64,000 bases of DNA from NCBI RefSeq assembly GCF_025133575.1, contig NZ_CP104011.1, positions 1,922,001 to 1,986,000 on the forward strand, given 5' to 3'. This document shows positions 18,413-28,757 of the stretch, piece after piece. Within the stretch, counting starts at the first letter, position 1; every line of letters starts with the position of its first letter. The translations under genes and the position numbers were made by a program. The stretch comes from Pseudomonas sp. GCEP-101 (GTDB lineage Bacteria > Pseudomonadota > Gammaproteobacteria > Pseudomonadales > Pseudomonadaceae). The notes beneath the pieces are model-generated. The model was not told the DNA's origin. It did not search any database and saw only the letters and a list, made by a program, of their open reading frames with translations.

Positions 18413-19336
18413 TCAGCGCTGTGCAGTCATCACCCGCGGCAGCTTCTGCAGGCCGGCGAAGGTGCGCTGCACCTGGCGGATGGCCCGCTCCATGGCCTGC
18501 TCGAAGCGGTAGCGGTTCTCCACATACAGGCACAGCTCGATGCGCACCGGCTGCTCCAGCGGCAGCGGGCTCTGGCGCAGGCCGAGCAGGTGGGCGACAC
18601 GGCTGGGCAGGGTCAGCCCATACGGGCGCTGGTCGGCGATCACGCGTGCCGCCAGGGCGCTCTGCAAGGTCAGCGCGATGTGCCGCCGCTGGCCGCGCAG
18701 ACCGAGTTCCAGATCGATCGGCGCGAGGCCGTCGCGGCGCTGGGACACCTGGATCTGCGGCACCGCCAGGTACTCCGCCAGCGTGAGCGGCGGCTGCGCC
18801 AGGGCTTCGCCGTGGGCGAACACGTAGTGGTCGACGAGCAGTGGCAGCTTGCGCAGGCCGCTCTGCTGCGAGAGCGGCTGGTCGATGTCGATCAGCAGGT
18901 CCAGCTTGCCCACCGCCAGTTCCTGCAGCGCCTCGCGGCGGCGGCTCTGGTAGAAGCGCGGGTGCCAGTCGAAATCGGGGCTTTCCAGCAGCGCCTCGAG
19001 CAGTGTCGGCTGGAAGGTTTCCGGGCAACTGATGCGCAGGCTGCGCGTCGTCGAGGCGGGATGGGCGGCCGGCGTGTGGCTGAGCGCTTCGCGCAGGCCA
19101 TCGAGGGCGTCGCGGATCGACCCGGACAGCCGGTGCGCCACCAGCGTCGGCGCCACGCCCAGGTGGGTCTTGATGAACAGCGGGTCGTCGCACAACTGGC
19201 GCAGGCGGCGCAGGGCGTTGCTCATCGCCGGCTGGGTCAGGCCCATGGTTTCGGCGGCGCGGGTGATGCTGCGCTGGTGGTAGATGGCATCGAAGGCCAG
19301 CAGCAGGTTCAGGTCCAATTGGCGAAGATCGAGCAT
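18413..19336 (-). CDS. LysR-family transcriptional regulator (NahR/NodD-like)
   Basis: 307 residues. The opening LRQLDLNLLLAFDAIYHQRSITRAAETMGLTQPAMSNALRRLR, followed by DDPLFIKT and a hinge, is characteristic of the NodD/NahR/SyrM branch of LTTRs. The effector domain includes LRISCPETFQPTLLEALL. It is divergent from the alpha/beta hydrolase gene across about 200 bp, so it plausibly controls that gene. Confidence 0.88.
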   Translation of the reverse strand: MLDLRQLDLNLLLAFDAIYHQRSITRAAETMGLTQPAMSNALRRLRQLCDDPLFIKTHLGVAPTLVAHRLSGSIRDALDGLREALSHTPAAHPASTTRSLRISCPETFQPTLLEALLESPDFDWHPRFYQSRRREALQELAVGKLDLLIDIDQPLSQQSGLRKLPLLVDHYVFAHGEALAQPPLTLAEYLAVPQIQVSQRRDGLAPIDLELGLRGQRRHIALTLQSALAARVIADQRPYGLTLPSRVAHLLGLRQSPLPLEQPVRIELCLYVENRYRFEQAMERAIRQVQRTFAGLQKLPRVMTAQR

Positions 19337-19536
19337 GACGGGTACCGCGGCTGGCGCTGAATCGAACGGCCGATGCTAGAGAGCGCCCTGCCCCGCGCCG
19401 CCAGCCGCACAGGACAATTTCCGATCACCTGCGGGGCTGGCCGACGACAGGGTCCGGGCATTCGCCCGGTGAATGCGCTTCGATGCAGAGCGCCGGGCTT
19501 GGCATAGTGGAGGCCAACACTCGCGGGGGACGCGCC

Positions 19537-20487
19537 ATGGACGAGTTCGAACACCAGTTGCTGGCGGTCAATGGCATCCAGCTGAGCCTCTATGCCTGCG
19601 GCCCGGCAGACGGCAAGCCGGTGTGGCTGCTGCATGGCTTCCCCGAGTGCTGGCATTCCTGGCAGCACCAGATGCGCGCCCTCGCCGCCGCCGGCTACCG
19701 GGTGTTCGCCCCGGAGATGCGCGGTTATGGCCAGAGCAGCGCGCCGCAAGCGGTGGACGCCTACGACGTGCTGTCGCTTTGCGCGGACATCCAGGGCGCG
19801 ATGGATGCGCTGGGGCACGAGCGCGTGGCCATGGTCGGCCACGACTGGGGTGCGCCCGTGGCCTGGCACCTGGCACTGCTGGAGCCGCAACGGGTGGTGG
19901 CGCTGGCGACGCTGTCGGTGCCCTTCGCCGGTCGCGCCAAGCGGCCGCCGGTGGAGATCATGCGCGAGGTGTTCGCCGGCACATTCTTTTACATCCTCTA
20001 CTTCCAGCAGCCCGGTCGTGCCGAGGCGGAGATGGATGCCGACATCGCCCTGAGCCTGCGCCACTTCCTCGGCGACAACGTGCTGCTGGCGCCGGCGCAA
20101 TCCCCCGACAGCCGCCTGTTCGACGGCCTGCCCCCGCCTCCGGCGCACCCGGCCTGGTGCAGCGCCGAGGACTTCCAGCACTACGTGCGCACCTTCGAAG
20201 GGCGCGGGTTCCGTGGCGCGCTGAACTGGTATCGGAACTTCGAACGCAGCTGGCAGCGCACCGAGCCGCTGGCCGGGCGCAAGGTCGAGCAGCCGACGCT
20301 GTTCCTGATCGGCGACCGCGATCCGGTCGGACGTTTCGAGGCCTACACCGTGCAACGCATGCCCGAGCACGTGCCGAACCTCGAACAGCATGTGCTGGAG
20401 AACTGCGGCCACTGGATCCAGAACCAGCAGCCGCAACGGGTCAACGCGTTGCTGCTGGACTTCCTCGGCCGCCTTTACGCGGCCTGA
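19537..20487 (+). CDS. alpha/beta hydrolase, epoxide-hydrolase-like
   Basis: A 316-residue alpha/beta hydrolase. The oxyanion motif HGFPE is at residues 33-37 and the nucleophile elbow GHDWG puts the catalytic Asp at 103. The acid is expected in LIGDRDPVGRFE and the catalytic His in NCGHWIQNQQP. The cap tyrosines in YILYF and ALNWYRNF fit soluble epoxide hydrolases, so hydration of an epoxide is the best guess; haloacetate or haloalkane dehalogenase activity is less likely. ATG 19537 has GGGGGA upstream; the open frame from 19483 lacks conservation. It is followed by an AraC gene 65 bp downstream on the same strand. Confidence 0.87.
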   Translation: MDEFEHQLLAVNGIQLSLYACGPADGKPVWLLHGFPECWHSWQHQMRALAAAGYRVFAPEMRGYGQSSAPQAVDAYDVLSLCADIQGAMDALGHERVAMVGHDWGAPVAWHLALLEPQRVVALATLSVPFAGRAKRPPVEIMREVFAGTFFYILYFQQPGRAEAEMDADIALSLRHFLGDNVLLAPAQSPDSRLFDGLPPPPAHPAWCSAEDFQHYVRTFEGRGFRGALNWYRNFERSWQRTEPLAGRKVEQPTLFLIGDRDPVGRFEAYTVQRMPEHVPNLEQHVLENCGHWIQNQQPQRVNALLLDFLGRLYAA

Positions 20488-20552
20488 GCCGGCTTGTGGG
20501 CGCGCGGCGCAATGCGTAAGGTCGGCTGGCCCGTTCCGTCGAGCCGCGCGCC

Positions 20553-21581
20553 ATGAGCCACCCCGCCACCGATCCGTCCAACGCCTTCTATGCGCCGACC
20601 CTGCTGCCGGCCATCGAGGAGCTGTTGTCGCGCGGCGTCGCCGGCGCCGACCTGGAAGCCTGCTTCCACCGCACGCTGCTGGAGCTGCGTACGCCGCTGG
20701 TGCGGGTGCCGCTCTTTCTCTCCCGGCGCTTCTGGGACCTGGCCGAGCAGGCCAGCGGCGAGGCGGCCATCGGCCTGCTGGCGGGCAAGCGTTTCGCCTC
20801 CACCCTGACCAATGGCCTCACCTACCTGTTCGACGTGGCGCCGACGCTGGAGTCGGCCTGCGCGTACTTCTGCGAGTACTTCCCCTACTTCAACGGCTCG
20901 CTGCGCGCGCGACTGCGCGAGGCGGACGGCGAGGTGGCGCTGGTGCTCGCCGACCAGGGCGCCCTGCTCTCCGGCCGGCAGAGTCGCGAGTACACGGTGG
21001 TGGGCATCTGCAGCCTGTTGCGCCGCAAGCTGCTGGCCAGCGGCATTGGCCAGGACCCGCTGCTGCGCATCGACCTGCCCGGCGCCGAACCGGCCCAACT
21101 GCAGGCCTACGAGCAGGCGTTGCGGGTGCCCCTGCGCTGGGGGGCCGACGAGGTCGTGCTGCACCTGGCGCCGGACCTGTTCCGCCACCCGCTGTCGCCG
21201 GCCAATGCGGAGCTGGAGGGCATGCTGGTGGCGCTGCTGGAGCAGGCGCGTAGCCAGACCCAGCGCACCCTGCTGGACGAGGCGGCCGATTACATCGCCC
21301 GCGAACTGCCACAGGGGGCGAGCTTCCAGTCGTTCTGCGAGGCACGTCATCTCACCGAGCGCACGGCCGCGCGCCGCCTGCTCAGCCATGGCTGGCGCTA
21401 CAGCGAGCTGCTCGATGAGCAGCGCCGCCACCGGGCCTTGGACCTGCTGGAGCAATCGGCGCTGTCGCTGGCGCAGATCACCGACCAGCTCGGCTACGGC
21501 GATCTGCAGAGCTTCTCCCGCGCCTTCAGCCGCTGGTACGGCACCAGCCCGGGGGCATGGCGCGAGAGCCTGCCGCGCTGA
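20553..21581 (+). CDS. AraC-family transcriptional regulator
   Basis: A 342-residue OruR/ArgR-like AraC regulator. It has the N-terminal domain (LLAGKRFASTLTNGLTYLFDVAPTLESACAYFCEYFP) and a complete C-terminal double helix-turn-helix (GASFQSFCEARHLTERTAARRLLSHG and LSLAQITDQLGYGDLQSFSRAFSRW). It is directly downstream of the hydrolase gene. It serves as an internal control for the shorter AraC-like protein at 16082-16921. Confidence 0.9.
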   Translation: MSHPATDPSNAFYAPTLLPAIEELLSRGVAGADLEACFHRTLLELRTPLVRVPLFLSRRFWDLAEQASGEAAIGLLAGKRFASTLTNGLTYLFDVAPTLESACAYFCEYFPYFNGSLRARLREADGEVALVLADQGALLSGRQSREYTVVGICSLLRRKLLASGIGQDPLLRIDLPGAEPAQLQAYEQALRVPLRWGADEVVLHLAPDLFRHPLSPANAELEGMLVALLEQARSQTQRTLLDEAADYIARELPQGASFQSFCEARHLTERTAARRLLSHGWRYSELLDEQRRHRALDLLEQSALSLAQITDQLGYGDLQSFSRAFSRWYGTSPGAWRESLPR

Positions 21582-21582
21582 C

Positions 21583-22038
21583 TCAGGCGGTGCGGCGCAT
21601 GCCGATGTGGGGGATGTCGTCTTCCAGGTACACCTCGGTCACCGGGGTGAACCCGTAGCGCCCGTAGTAGCCCTGCAGATGCGCCTGGGCCGACAGGTAG
21701 ATCGGCAGGCCCGGCCAACGCTGGGCGATGGCCTGCAGCGCCTGTTCCATCAACTGGTGGCCCAGGCCGGTGCCGCGGCCCTGCGGGGCGATCACCACGC
21801 GGCCGATCACCACGTCGCCCGCGTGGCGCTGCGGGTCGAGCAGGCGCAGGTAGCCGAGCAGTTGGCCGCCCTCTTCCACCATCAGGTGGCAGGTGTCGCC
21901 GATCAGGTCCAGGCCATCGACTTCCTGGTAGGGGCATTTCTGTTCCACCACGAACACCTCGGTGCGCAATTGCAGGATGGCGTAGAGCTCTTCCTTGGTG
22001 AGGTCGCGGTGGTGCTTGCAGGTCCAGGTCAGGGCCAT
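21583..22038 (-). CDS. elaA: GNAT-family N-acetyltransferase, ElaA type
   Basis: 151 residues with the whole ElaA pattern: LYAILQLRTEVFVVEQKCPYQEVDGLD, then the acetyl-CoA loop VIAPQGRGTGLGHQLM and the C-terminal YGRYGFTPVTEVYLEDDIPHIGMRR. ElaA proteins are acetyltransferases of unknown physiological acceptor. GGAGAGAA lies upstream of the ATG. It converges with the AraC gene, 1 bp between the stops, with no room for a terminator. Confidence 0.9.
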   Translation of the reverse strand: MALTWTCKHHRDLTKEELYAILQLRTEVFVVEQKCPYQEVDGLDLIGDTCHLMVEEGGQLLGYLRLLDPQRHAGDVVIGRVVIAPQGRGTGLGHQLMEQALQAIAQRWPGLPIYLSAQAHLQGYYGRYGFTPVTEVYLEDDIPHIGMRRTA

Positions 22039-22094
22039 GGGGTGTTCTCTCCGATCATCGAGGCGGCGTCTTCAGAGCGGCATGGTAGCGCGCC

Positions 22095-23012
22095 TCACAC
22101 CGGCGCGTGGAAGCGCAGCGTGGCCGAGCCGCCCAGGTGCCGGCGCAGCGCATCGATGGCGACCTTCACCTTGGCCGGCTGGGCATCCCGGCGCGGGGTG
22201 ACGGCGTAGATGCCGAACGGCGGCAGCGACCATTCCGGCAGCAGCCGCACCAGCCTGCCCTCCTGCAGTGCCTCGCGCACTTCCGGCTCCGGCTGGGCGG
22301 ATACGCCGAGGCCGTCGAGGGTGAACTGGCGCAGGGCGATCATGCTGTTGGCGGCCACCCGCGCTTCGAGCCGCAGCTTGCAGCTCTCCCCGCCCGGCCC
22401 GCTGAAGCTCAGGTAGGCCTGGTGCGCCACGGTGTTCAGCGCCAGCCAGTCCACGCCCTGCAGCTGCTGCGGATGGTCGATGGCCGGCATGCGCCGCAGG
22501 TAGGCGGGCGCGGCGCAGATGACGTTGTTCCATTCGGCCAGGTGACGCGCCACCAGGCTCGAATCCGAGAGGCTGCCGACGCGGATGGCGAGGTCGATGC
22601 GCTGCTCGATCAGGTCGATCTGCTCGTCGTGGAAGAACAGCTGCAGGCGCAACTGGCGATGGTTCTCCAGCAGCGGGCGCAGCGCTTCGGTGATCAGCTT
22701 GCCGGAGAAGCCCACCGGCGCGGCCAGGCGCAGTTCGCCCACCGGTGCCTCGCGCCATTCGCCCAAGCGCTGCTCGGCCTCCTCGGCAATCGCCAGCATC
22801 TGCGCGCAACTGCGGTAGAAGGCCTCGCCGGCCTCGGTCAGCGTCAGCTTGCGGGTGGTACGGTGCAACAGCGTGACCTGGGCGTGCGCTTCCAGCTTGC
22901 GGATCTGCTGGCTCACCGCCGAGGGTGTCATGCCCAGCGCGTCGGCCGCCGCGGCCATGGAGCCGCGGGCGACCACGGTGGCGAACACCGCCATCCCGCG
23001 AAGATTGTCCAT
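22095..23012 (-). CDS. LysR-family transcriptional regulator (CrgA/DsdC-like)
   Basis: 305 residues with the CrgA-type N-terminus: MAVFATVVARGSMAAAADALGMTPSAVSQQIRKLE, then LLHRTTRKLTLTEAGEAFYRSC. The effector domain includes LRLAAPVGFSGKLITEALRP. It lies 78 bp downstream of tcuC on the same strand. It may be an independent gene; the tcu locus has its own closer LTTR at the other end. Confidence 0.88.
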   Translation of the reverse strand: MDNLRGMAVFATVVARGSMAAAADALGMTPSAVSQQIRKLEAHAQVTLLHRTTRKLTLTEAGEAFYRSCAQMLAIAEEAEQRLGEWREAPVGELRLAAPVGFSGKLITEALRPLLENHRQLRLQLFFHDEQIDLIEQRIDLAIRVGSLSDSSLVARHLAEWNNVICAAPAYLRRMPAIDHPQQLQGVDWLALNTVAHQAYLSFSGPGGESCKLRLEARVAANSMIALRQFTLDGLGVSAQPEPEVREALQEGRLVRLLPEWSLPPFGIYAVTPRRDAQPAKVKVAIDALRRHLGGSATLRFHAPV

Positions 23013-23090
23013 TGTGCAGCTCCGCTAACGAGTGACAGGCAACATAGCGGATTCTTCCCGGGAATGCTGGCGCGGATAAGCGAATTGTCC

Positions 23091-24383
23091 TCAGCAGCTG
23101 CGCGCGGCGAGTTGCCGGTTTCGCCGGTAGAGGATGGTGGTCGCGGTGAACCCGCAGGCCGCCGCGAACATCAGCCAGTAGGCCGGTGACGCCTTGTCGC
23201 CGGTGGCCTGGACCAGCAGCGTCGACACGGCGGGGGTGAAGCCGCCGAACAGGGCGGTGGCCAGGCTGAAGGCCAGCGAGAAGCCGACGACCCTTACGTT
23301 CTGCGGCATCACCTCGGTCAGTGCCGCGACCATGGCGCCGTTGTACATGCCGAAGAAGAACGAGAAATACAGCAACACCGCCAGCAGGCGCTCGAAGCTG
23401 GCAGCCTCGGCCAGCCAGTGCATGGCCGGGTAGGCGGTGAGCATGCATAGCAGGGAGATCCCCAGCAGCAGCGGCCGGCGGCCGATGCGGTCGGACAGGC
23501 TGCCGCCGATGGGCAACCAGATGAAGTTGCTCACCCCGACCAGCAGGGTCACGACCAGGCTGTCGGTGCTGCTCAGGTGCAGCACGGTCCGGCCGAACGT
23601 GGGCGTGTAGACCGTGATCAGGTAGAAGGTGGTGGTGGTCATCGAGGCCAGCAGGCCGCCCGCCAGCACCGTGGTCCAGTTGTCGCACATCGAGCGGAAC
23701 ACCTCGCTGGCGCTCGGGTGATGCCGGCGTGCGCGGAACGCCTCGGTCTCCTGCAGAGAGCGGCGGATGATGAAGATGAACGGGATGATCACGCAGCCGA
23801 TGAAGAACGGAATGCGCCAGCCCCAGGCCGCCACCTCGCTGGCTTGCAGCCAGGCATTGAGGGTATAGCCCAGCGCGGCCGCCACGACGATCGCCACCTG
23901 CTGGCTCGCGGACTGCCAGCTGGTGTAGAAGCCGGTGTGCCCGGGCGTGGCGATTTCCGACAGGTACACCGACACCCCGCCCATCTCCGCGCCGGCCGAG
24001 AAGCCTTGCAGCAGACGGCCCAGCAGCACCAGCAGGGGCGCGAACAGGCCGATGCTGGCGTAGCCGGGCACCAGGGCGATGAGCACGGTGCCGGCGGCCA
24101 TGATCGACAGTGTCACGATCAGGCCTTTGCGGCGCCCGACCTTGTCGATGTAGGCCCCGAGCACGATCGCACCCAGCGGCCGCATGAGGAAGCCCGAGCC
24201 GAAGACGGCGAAGGTCATCATCAGCGAGGCGAACTCGCTGTCGGCGGGGAAGAAGGTCTGGGAGATGTAGGTGGCATAAAAGCCGAACAGGAAGAAGTCG
24301 AACTGCTCCAGGAAGTTGCCACTGGTCACGCGCAAAATCGCGCCCAGCTTGGCGCTCCGGGTCTGTGTGGATGTATTCATCAT
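23091..24383 (-). CDS. tcuC: MFS transporter, tricarballylate/citrate-proton symporter type
   Basis: A 430-residue major facilitator of the metabolite:H+ symporter group. The start is at ATG 24383 ([14 protein letters not shown]), with AGGTGG upstream; the open frame continues to 24908 without homology. Conserved features: [19 protein letters not shown], the MFS loop [38 protein letters not shown] and [12 protein letters not shown], with about twelve hydrophobic segments. Its place directly after tcuB and tcuA fits TcuC, which imports tricarballylate or a related tricarboxylate. Confidence 0.85.
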   Translation of the reverse strand: MMNTSTQTRSAKLGAILRVTSGNFLEQFDFFLFGFYATYISQTFFPADSEFASLMMTFAVFGSGFLMRPLGAIVLGAYIDKVGRRKGLIVTLSIMAAGTVLIALVPGYASIGLFAPLLVLLGRLLQGFSAGAEMGGVSVYLSEIATPGHTGFYTSWQSASQQVAIVVAAALGYTLNAWLQASEVAAWGWRIPFFIGCVIIPFIFIIRRSLQETEAFRARRHHPSASEVFRSMCDNWTTVLAGGLLASMTTTTFYLITVYTPTFGRTVLHLSSTDSLVVTLLVGVSNFIWLPIGGSLSDRIGRRPLLLGISLLCMLTAYPAMHWLAEAASFERLLAVLLYFSFFFGMYNGAMVAALTEVMPQNVRVVGFSLAFSLATALFGGFTPAVSTLLVQATGDKASPAYWLMFAAACGFTATTILYRRNRQLAARSC

Positions 24384-24433
24384 GGCCACCTGCGGGGCTT
24401 GTTTTTGTTGTTGTTCAACGGGCGATGCGCGGT

Positions 24434-25615
24434 TCAGTCGTTGCCGGCATTGATCGGGTTTGGCTGGCGTTTCTCGATGGCGTACTTGAGCAGTGCGGCG
24501 CTGCGGAACAGGCCGTGGGCGAACTTGCTGTAGGGCATGGTCAGGAAGAACGCCATGACCAGGCCCAGGTGCAGCGCCAGCAGCACGCCCAGCGCGCTGG
24601 TTTCGCGGAACGCCAACAGGCCGAGGCCGCTGGCGCTGACCAGCAACAGCAGCGCGATGAAGCCGCGGTCCATCGGTTTCTGCTCGGCGTCGCCCTGGGC
24701 CGGGTGGCGCTGCAGATTGAGGTACAACAGCCCGGCTGGGCCCAGCAGCAGGCCGATACCGCCGGCCACGCCCAGCATCACCGGCAGACTCAGCACCGGA
24801 TACGGCGCCGCGATGCCCAGCAGGTAGTGGTAGAGCGTCGCCACGCCGGTGGCGGCGAAGCACAGCAGGAAGCCGTAGAAGGTCAGGTGATGGAAGCGGC
24901 GGCGCCACAAGGTGAAACGGTCATCGGCGTTGTTGCATCCCTGGCCGTGGCCGCCGTCCAGGTACTTGAGCCGCGCCACGCTGGACACCGCTTCCGCTGC
25001 CGCGGCGGTCTTCAGCGCGGTGGGGGCTTCGGCCGGCGAGACGTCCCGCCAGAACCTGCGGATGCCCAGGGCCAGGGCGATGACGGCGAAGCCGAATACC
25101 GCGCCGAACATCAGCGCCAGGGTGTTGTGCGCGAAGATGCCGTAGAAGTTGCCGCCGGGCATGGCGGTGAACAGGTTGCCCATGGCCAGCAGGCTCAGGC
25201 ACAGGAACAGCACCAGCCCGAAGCCGCTGGCGAGCGCCAGGGTCAGCCCGTTGCGCTGGTACAGGCGCCCCAGGGCGCGCGGCCAGGCGTATTCGGTATA
25301 GGTATCGAGTCGCACCTTGGCCATGGCCTGGGGCACGTTGACGGCGAATTCGTGCGGCGCGGCATATTGGCAGGCATGCAGGCAGGCGCCGCAGTTGTGG
25401 CACAGGTTGGCCAGGTAATGGATGTCGGCCTTGCCGAATTCCAGCCGACGGGTCATGGCCGGGAACACGGCGCAGAACCCTTCGCAGTAGCGGCAGGAAT
25501 TGCAGATGCGCATTTGCCGGTCGACTTCCTGCTCCTCCAGGTTCAGCAGCGGAATGAGGTCGACGCCCGGCTCGGCAGGCTCGACCTGGCGTGGTTCAGG
25601 CAGTTGCGCAGTCAT
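24434..25615 (-). CDS. tcuB: tricarballylate utilisation protein B (membrane Fe-S electron carrier)
   Basis: 393 residues. The N-terminal ferredoxin-like part has two Cys clusters (C38, C41, C44, C48 in [13 protein letters not shown]72, C75, C78, C82 in [12 protein letters not shown]), for two 4Fe-4S centres. It is followed by about six membrane helices with His residues suited to haem b. In Salmonella, TcuB re-oxidises the flavin of TcuA and passes electrons to the quinone pool. The gene overlaps the tcuA stop by 20 bp, indicating coupled translation. Confidence 0.9.
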   Translation of the reverse strand: MTAQLPEPRQVEPAEPGVDLIPLLNLEEQEVDRQMRICNSCRYCEGFCAVFPAMTRRLEFGKADIHYLANLCHNCGACLHACQYAAPHEFAVNVPQAMAKVRLDTYTEYAWPRALGRLYQRNGLTLALASGFGLVLFLCLSLLAMGNLFTAMPGGNFYGIFAHNTLALMFGAVFGFAVIALALGIRRFWRDVSPAEAPTALKTAAAAEAVSSVARLKYLDGGHGQGCNNADDRFTLWRRRFHHLTFYGFLLCFAATGVATLYHYLLGIAAPYPVLSLPVMLGVAGGIGLLLGPAGLLYLNLQRHPAQGDAEQKPMDRGFIALLLLVSASGLGLLAFRETSALGVLLALHLGLVMAFFLTMPYSKFAHGLFRSAALLKYAIEKRQPNPINAGND

Positions 25616-27050
25616 GGTTGATCTCGTCGTGGGGGTATTGGTAGCCGGCGGCTGCCGCGGCGCTGACGCCGGCGATGCGGCCGAATGCAGTGCCGATGGA
25701 CATGCCGACGCCCGCGGTGTAGCCCTTGCCCAGCACGTTGCCGGCCATCATTTCGCCGGCCACGAACAGGTTGGGGCTGGGCCGCCCGGCGAAGTGCACG
25801 GCGGCGGTTTCGTCGGTACGCAGCCCCAGGTAGGTGAAGGTGATGCCCGGTCGCAGCGGGTAGCCGTAGAACGGCGGGGTGTCGATCGGGCGTGCCCAGT
25901 GGCTCTTGGCCGGCTGCACGCCCAGCGTGTGGCAATCGTCGAGGCGGGTGTGGTCGAACGTGCCGGCCTGGCAGGCGGCGTTGTAGGCGCGCACCGTCTC
26001 GACGAAGGCCTGCTCGGGGAGCCCGAGCAGCGCGGCCAGCTCTTCCAGGGTGTTGGCTGCGGTGCCGGGAAACACCGGCGGCATGAAGCGGCCGAGGGCC
26101 TTCTGGTCGATGATCGAGAAGCCCACCTGGCCGGGTTGCTGGGCCACCAACCGGCCCCAGATCGCGTAGCGCTTGGGCCAGAAGTCTTCGCCTTCGTCGT
26201 AGAAGCGCAGGCCCTCGCGATTGACCACCACCCCCAGCGACACGCAGTCGATGCGCGTGCAGATGCCGCCGTCGTACAGCGGCGCACGGGCGTCGATGGC
26301 GACCATGTGGGCCTGGGTGGGATCGCCGATGCTGTCGGCGCCCAGGTCGATCATCCGGCGCAGCAGGACGCCCTCGTTGAAGCGGGTGCCGCGGATCAGG
26401 AAATTGTCCGACGGCCACTCTCCCCGCTCGTTCTGCCCCCACGCCTCGCGCAGCCACTGGCGGTTGGACTCGAAGCCGCCGGCCGCCAGCACGCAGGTGC
26501 GCGCCTCGATCCGTTCGGCGTCCCGGCGCTTGCCGTCCACCTCGCGCGCGGCGATGTGCGCGGCGACGAAGCGATCGCCGTCCAGTTCGATGTCCACCAC
26601 TTCGGCGTCGTAGCGAACCTGCACGCCCAGACGCTCGGCGCTGCGGAAATAGGCGTTGACCAGCGCCTTGCCGCCGCCCATGAAGAACGCGTTGGTGCGG
26701 GCGGTATGCAGGGCGCCGGACAGCGAGGGCTGGAAGTGCACGCCGTGCCGGCGCATCCAGCTCCGGCAACGGGACGAGGCGCGGATGACCAGGCGCGCGA
26801 GTTTCTCGTTGGTCACCCCACCGGTGACCTTGAGCAGGTCCTGCCAGAACTCCTCTTCGGGATAAGCCTCGACCAGCACGTCCTGCGGGGCGTCATGCAT
26901 GCAGCGCAGGTTGCGGGTGTGCTGCGAGTTGCCGCCGCGCCAGGCCTTGGGGGCGGCCTCCAGCAGCAGCACGCTGGCACCCGCCTCGCGCGCCATCAGG
27001 GCGGCACACAGGGCGGCGTTGCCACCGCCGATTACCAGTACATCGATCAT
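25596..27050 (-). CDS. tcuA: FAD-dependent tricarballylate dehydrogenase
   Basis: 484 residues of the fumarate-reductase/succinate-dehydrogenase flavoprotein family. The N-terminal FAD motif is [21 protein letters not shown]. The TcuA-typical [20 protein letters not shown] follows. The C-terminal FAD segment is [22 protein letters not shown]. It converts tricarballylate to cis-aconitate, which enters the TCA cycle. First structural gene of tcuABC. Broader fumarate-reductase-like oxidation of other tricarboxylates cannot be excluded. Confidence 0.9.
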   Translation of the reverse strand: MIDVLVIGGGNAALCAALMAREAGASVLLLEAAPKAWRGGNSQHTRNLRCMHDAPQDVLVEAYPEEEFWQDLLKVTGGVTNEKLARLVIRASSRCRSWMRRHGVHFQPSLSGALHTARTNAFFMGGGKALVNAYFRSAERLGVQVRYDAEVVDIELDGDRFVAAHIAAREVDGKRRDAERIEARTCVLAAGGFESNRQWLREAWGQNERGEWPSDNFLIRGTRFNEGVLLRRMIDLGADSIGDPTQAHMVAIDARAPLYDGGICTRIDCVSLGVVVNREGLRFYDEGEDFWPKRYAIWGRLVAQQPGQVGFSIIDQKALGRFMPPVFPGTAANTLEELAALLGLPEQAFVETVRAYNAACQAGTFDHTRLDDCHTLGVQPAKSHWARPIDTPPFYGYPLRPGITFTYLGLRTDETAAVHFAGRPSPNLFVAGEMMAGNVLGKGYTAGVGMSIGTAFGRIAGVSAAAAAGYQYPHDEINHDCATA

Positions 27051-27182
27051 CTTCGCTCCTCGGTCGCAACGGGCGTGGACGAGGAGCCCTTGCGCATGAG
27101 GAGAACGTAATGCCGGCCGCCGAGGCCAGAAAGGCGATCTGGCGCAGGGGGTCTTCAGTTTTGCTAAAGGCTTGGAGGGGCG

Positions 27183-28145
27183 TCAGCAGGTGCTATCGGC
27201 TATCCAGGCAGCCCCGGGCCACTGTTGCCCGGCAACCAGTTGGCGGGCCACGTCGATGATCACCCGCCGCGCTGCCAGGGCTGCCGGTGACAGCTCGTCG
27301 TCCGCCAGGCTGGCCAGCAGGTTGCGTCGGCCGACATGGGCGTCGCTGATCTGCGTCACATGAAGCCCCTCCTCCCCCTTTAGCGCCGCAGCGGCCCCTG
27401 GCTGGATGGTGGCGGCATGGCCGGCCCGCACGGCGTTCATCAGCACGGCCAGGCCGTCGACTTCCATGATGATGTTGGGCACCAGCCCGGAGCGTTCGAA
27501 GGCGGTCATCAGCGTCGAGCGCAAGCCGTGCTGGGCGGTGGGCATGACCAGCGGCAGCTGGCCGAGGTCGGCCAGTTGCACGCTGTTCGTCCGCGGGGCA
27601 TTGGCCAGGGTTGGCGCGCTGATCACGAACAGTTGTTCGTCGAGCAGCGGCGTCACGCTCCAGCGTTTGCCGCCTTCGAGCTGGAACAGGATGGCGAGGT
27701 CGATCTGCCGGGCATTGAGCTGGGTGCCCAGGTGACCGGAGAGCATTTCCACCAGGTGCAACTGGATATCCGGGTAGCGTTCGCGCATGGCCTGGATGAG
27801 CGGCAGCGCCAGTACCGTCGCGGTGGTTGGCGGCAGTCCGACCGTGACGTAACCGCTCATGCGCCCGCGGTGGGCGGCCAGGACGGCATTGTCGGCCTGG
27901 CGCAGGCACAGCTGCGCGTGGTGCAGGAACGCCATGCCTGCCGGGGTCGGGGTGACGCCGGTGGCGGAGCGGTTGAGCAGGCGCGTGCACAGTTCGCTTT
28001 CCAGCTTGCCGATCTGCTGGCTGAGCGCCGAGACGCCCACCTCCAGTTCGAGGGCGGCCCGACCGAGGCTGCCGTGCTCGACGATCTTGACGAAGTAACG
28101 CAGTTGTCTGAGTTCCAACGGTGACGGTTCCCCGAAGAAGGCCAT
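27183..28145 (-). CDS. tcuR: LysR-family regulator of the tcu locus
   Basis: 320 residues from ATG 28145 (MAFFGEPSPLELRQLRYFV). Helix-turn-helix: SLGRAALELEVGVSALSQQIGKLESEL; effector domain: VTVGLPPTTATVLALPLIQAM. It precedes tcuA by 132 bp in the same orientation, the same arrangement as tcuRABC in Salmonella, where TcuR activates the operon with tricarballylate. No clear Shine-Dalgarno precedes this ATG; the frame is open to 28253. The tcuR name rests mainly on position. Confidence 0.75.
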   Translation of the reverse strand: MAFFGEPSPLELRQLRYFVKIVEHGSLGRAALELEVGVSALSQQIGKLESELCTRLLNRSATGVTPTPAGMAFLHHAQLCLRQADNAVLAAHRGRMSGYVTVGLPPTTATVLALPLIQAMRERYPDIQLHLVEMLSGHLGTQLNARQIDLAILFQLEGGKRWSVTPLLDEQLFVISAPTLANAPRTNSVQLADLGQLPLVMPTAQHGLRSTLMTAFERSGLVPNIIMEVDGLAVLMNAVRAGHAATIQPGAAAALKGEEGLHVTQISDAHVGRRNLLASLADDELSPAALAARRVIIDVARQLVAGQQWPGAAWIADSTC

Positions 28146-28423
28146 GGTCTGCTGTTCGCGGCCGAAACCCTGCGCTGCAGCCGTCGCCGGAATGAAGCCC
28201 AGCCGGGCGCCCTGGATGCGACGATATACCAGCCCGAGCGTGCGCATGACCACCCGGTTCAGTAGCGCATCGGCCTGGGCTGGCTTGAATCAGGCGCGGC
28301 ACGACGTTCCGATGCGGTGCCTGCATTGTGAAGCTGCGCTAAAGAGTGAAAGGCGAAAAAGCGGGTTTTTCCCTTGATGGGCGGCGCCTAGGATGTCATC
28401 TCCCAAAATGGAGAAGAGAAACG

Positions 28424-28711
28424 ATGCCTTCGAGCCGTGCCAACGTCCCCACTCCCGATGCCGCGCGCTACCTCAAGCGCCTGTGCAATCACTTCGCCCA
28501 CAAGCTTCCGGTCGAACTGACCGAAGACCGCGGCGTACTGACCTTCGAATTCGGCACCTGCCGCCTGCACGCCACCGCAGAAGCGCTGCTGATGGACGCC
28601 GAGTCCGCTGATCTCCCAGGCCTTGAGCGCCTGCAGAACGTGGTGGTCAGCCACCTCGACCGTTTTGCCTGGAAAGAAGGCCAACTGCCGGTGAACTGGC
28701 AAGCCGCCTGA
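28424..28711 (+). CDS. DUF2218 domain protein
   Basis: 95 residues with a well-spaced GGAGAAG before the ATG. It carries the DUF2218 pattern: ARYLKRLCNHFAHKLPVE near the N-terminus, a short strand pair with FEFGTCRLHATAEALLMDAES, and the tail LERLQNVVVSHLDRFAWKEG. DUF2218 proteins are small alpha/beta proteins of unknown function, often near siderophore or iron genes. It stands as a single gene with its own terminator. Confidence 0.88.
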   Translation: MPSSRANVPTPDAARYLKRLCNHFAHKLPVELTEDRGVLTFEFGTCRLHATAEALLMDAESADLPGLERLQNVVVSHLDRFAWKEGQLPVNWQAA

Positions 28712-28730
28712 TTCGTCGGACGAAAAAACG

Positions 28731-28757
28731 AAAAACCCGGCCACGGCCGGGTTTTTT
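28731..28757 (+). terminator. Rho-independent terminator of the DUF2218 gene
   Basis: Stem ACCCGGCC/GGCCGGGT with a 2-4 nt loop, followed by TTTTTTG, 19 bp after the stop codon. The flanking A and T runs make it usable in both directions. The 28758-28945 stretch has no gene that I can see. Confidence 0.9.

Noticed and set aside
22095-23012. LysR gene downstream of tcuC as the tcu regulator
   Set aside because: It lies downstream, belongs to the CrgA-like branch, and another LysR gene stands in the expected place in front of tcuA.
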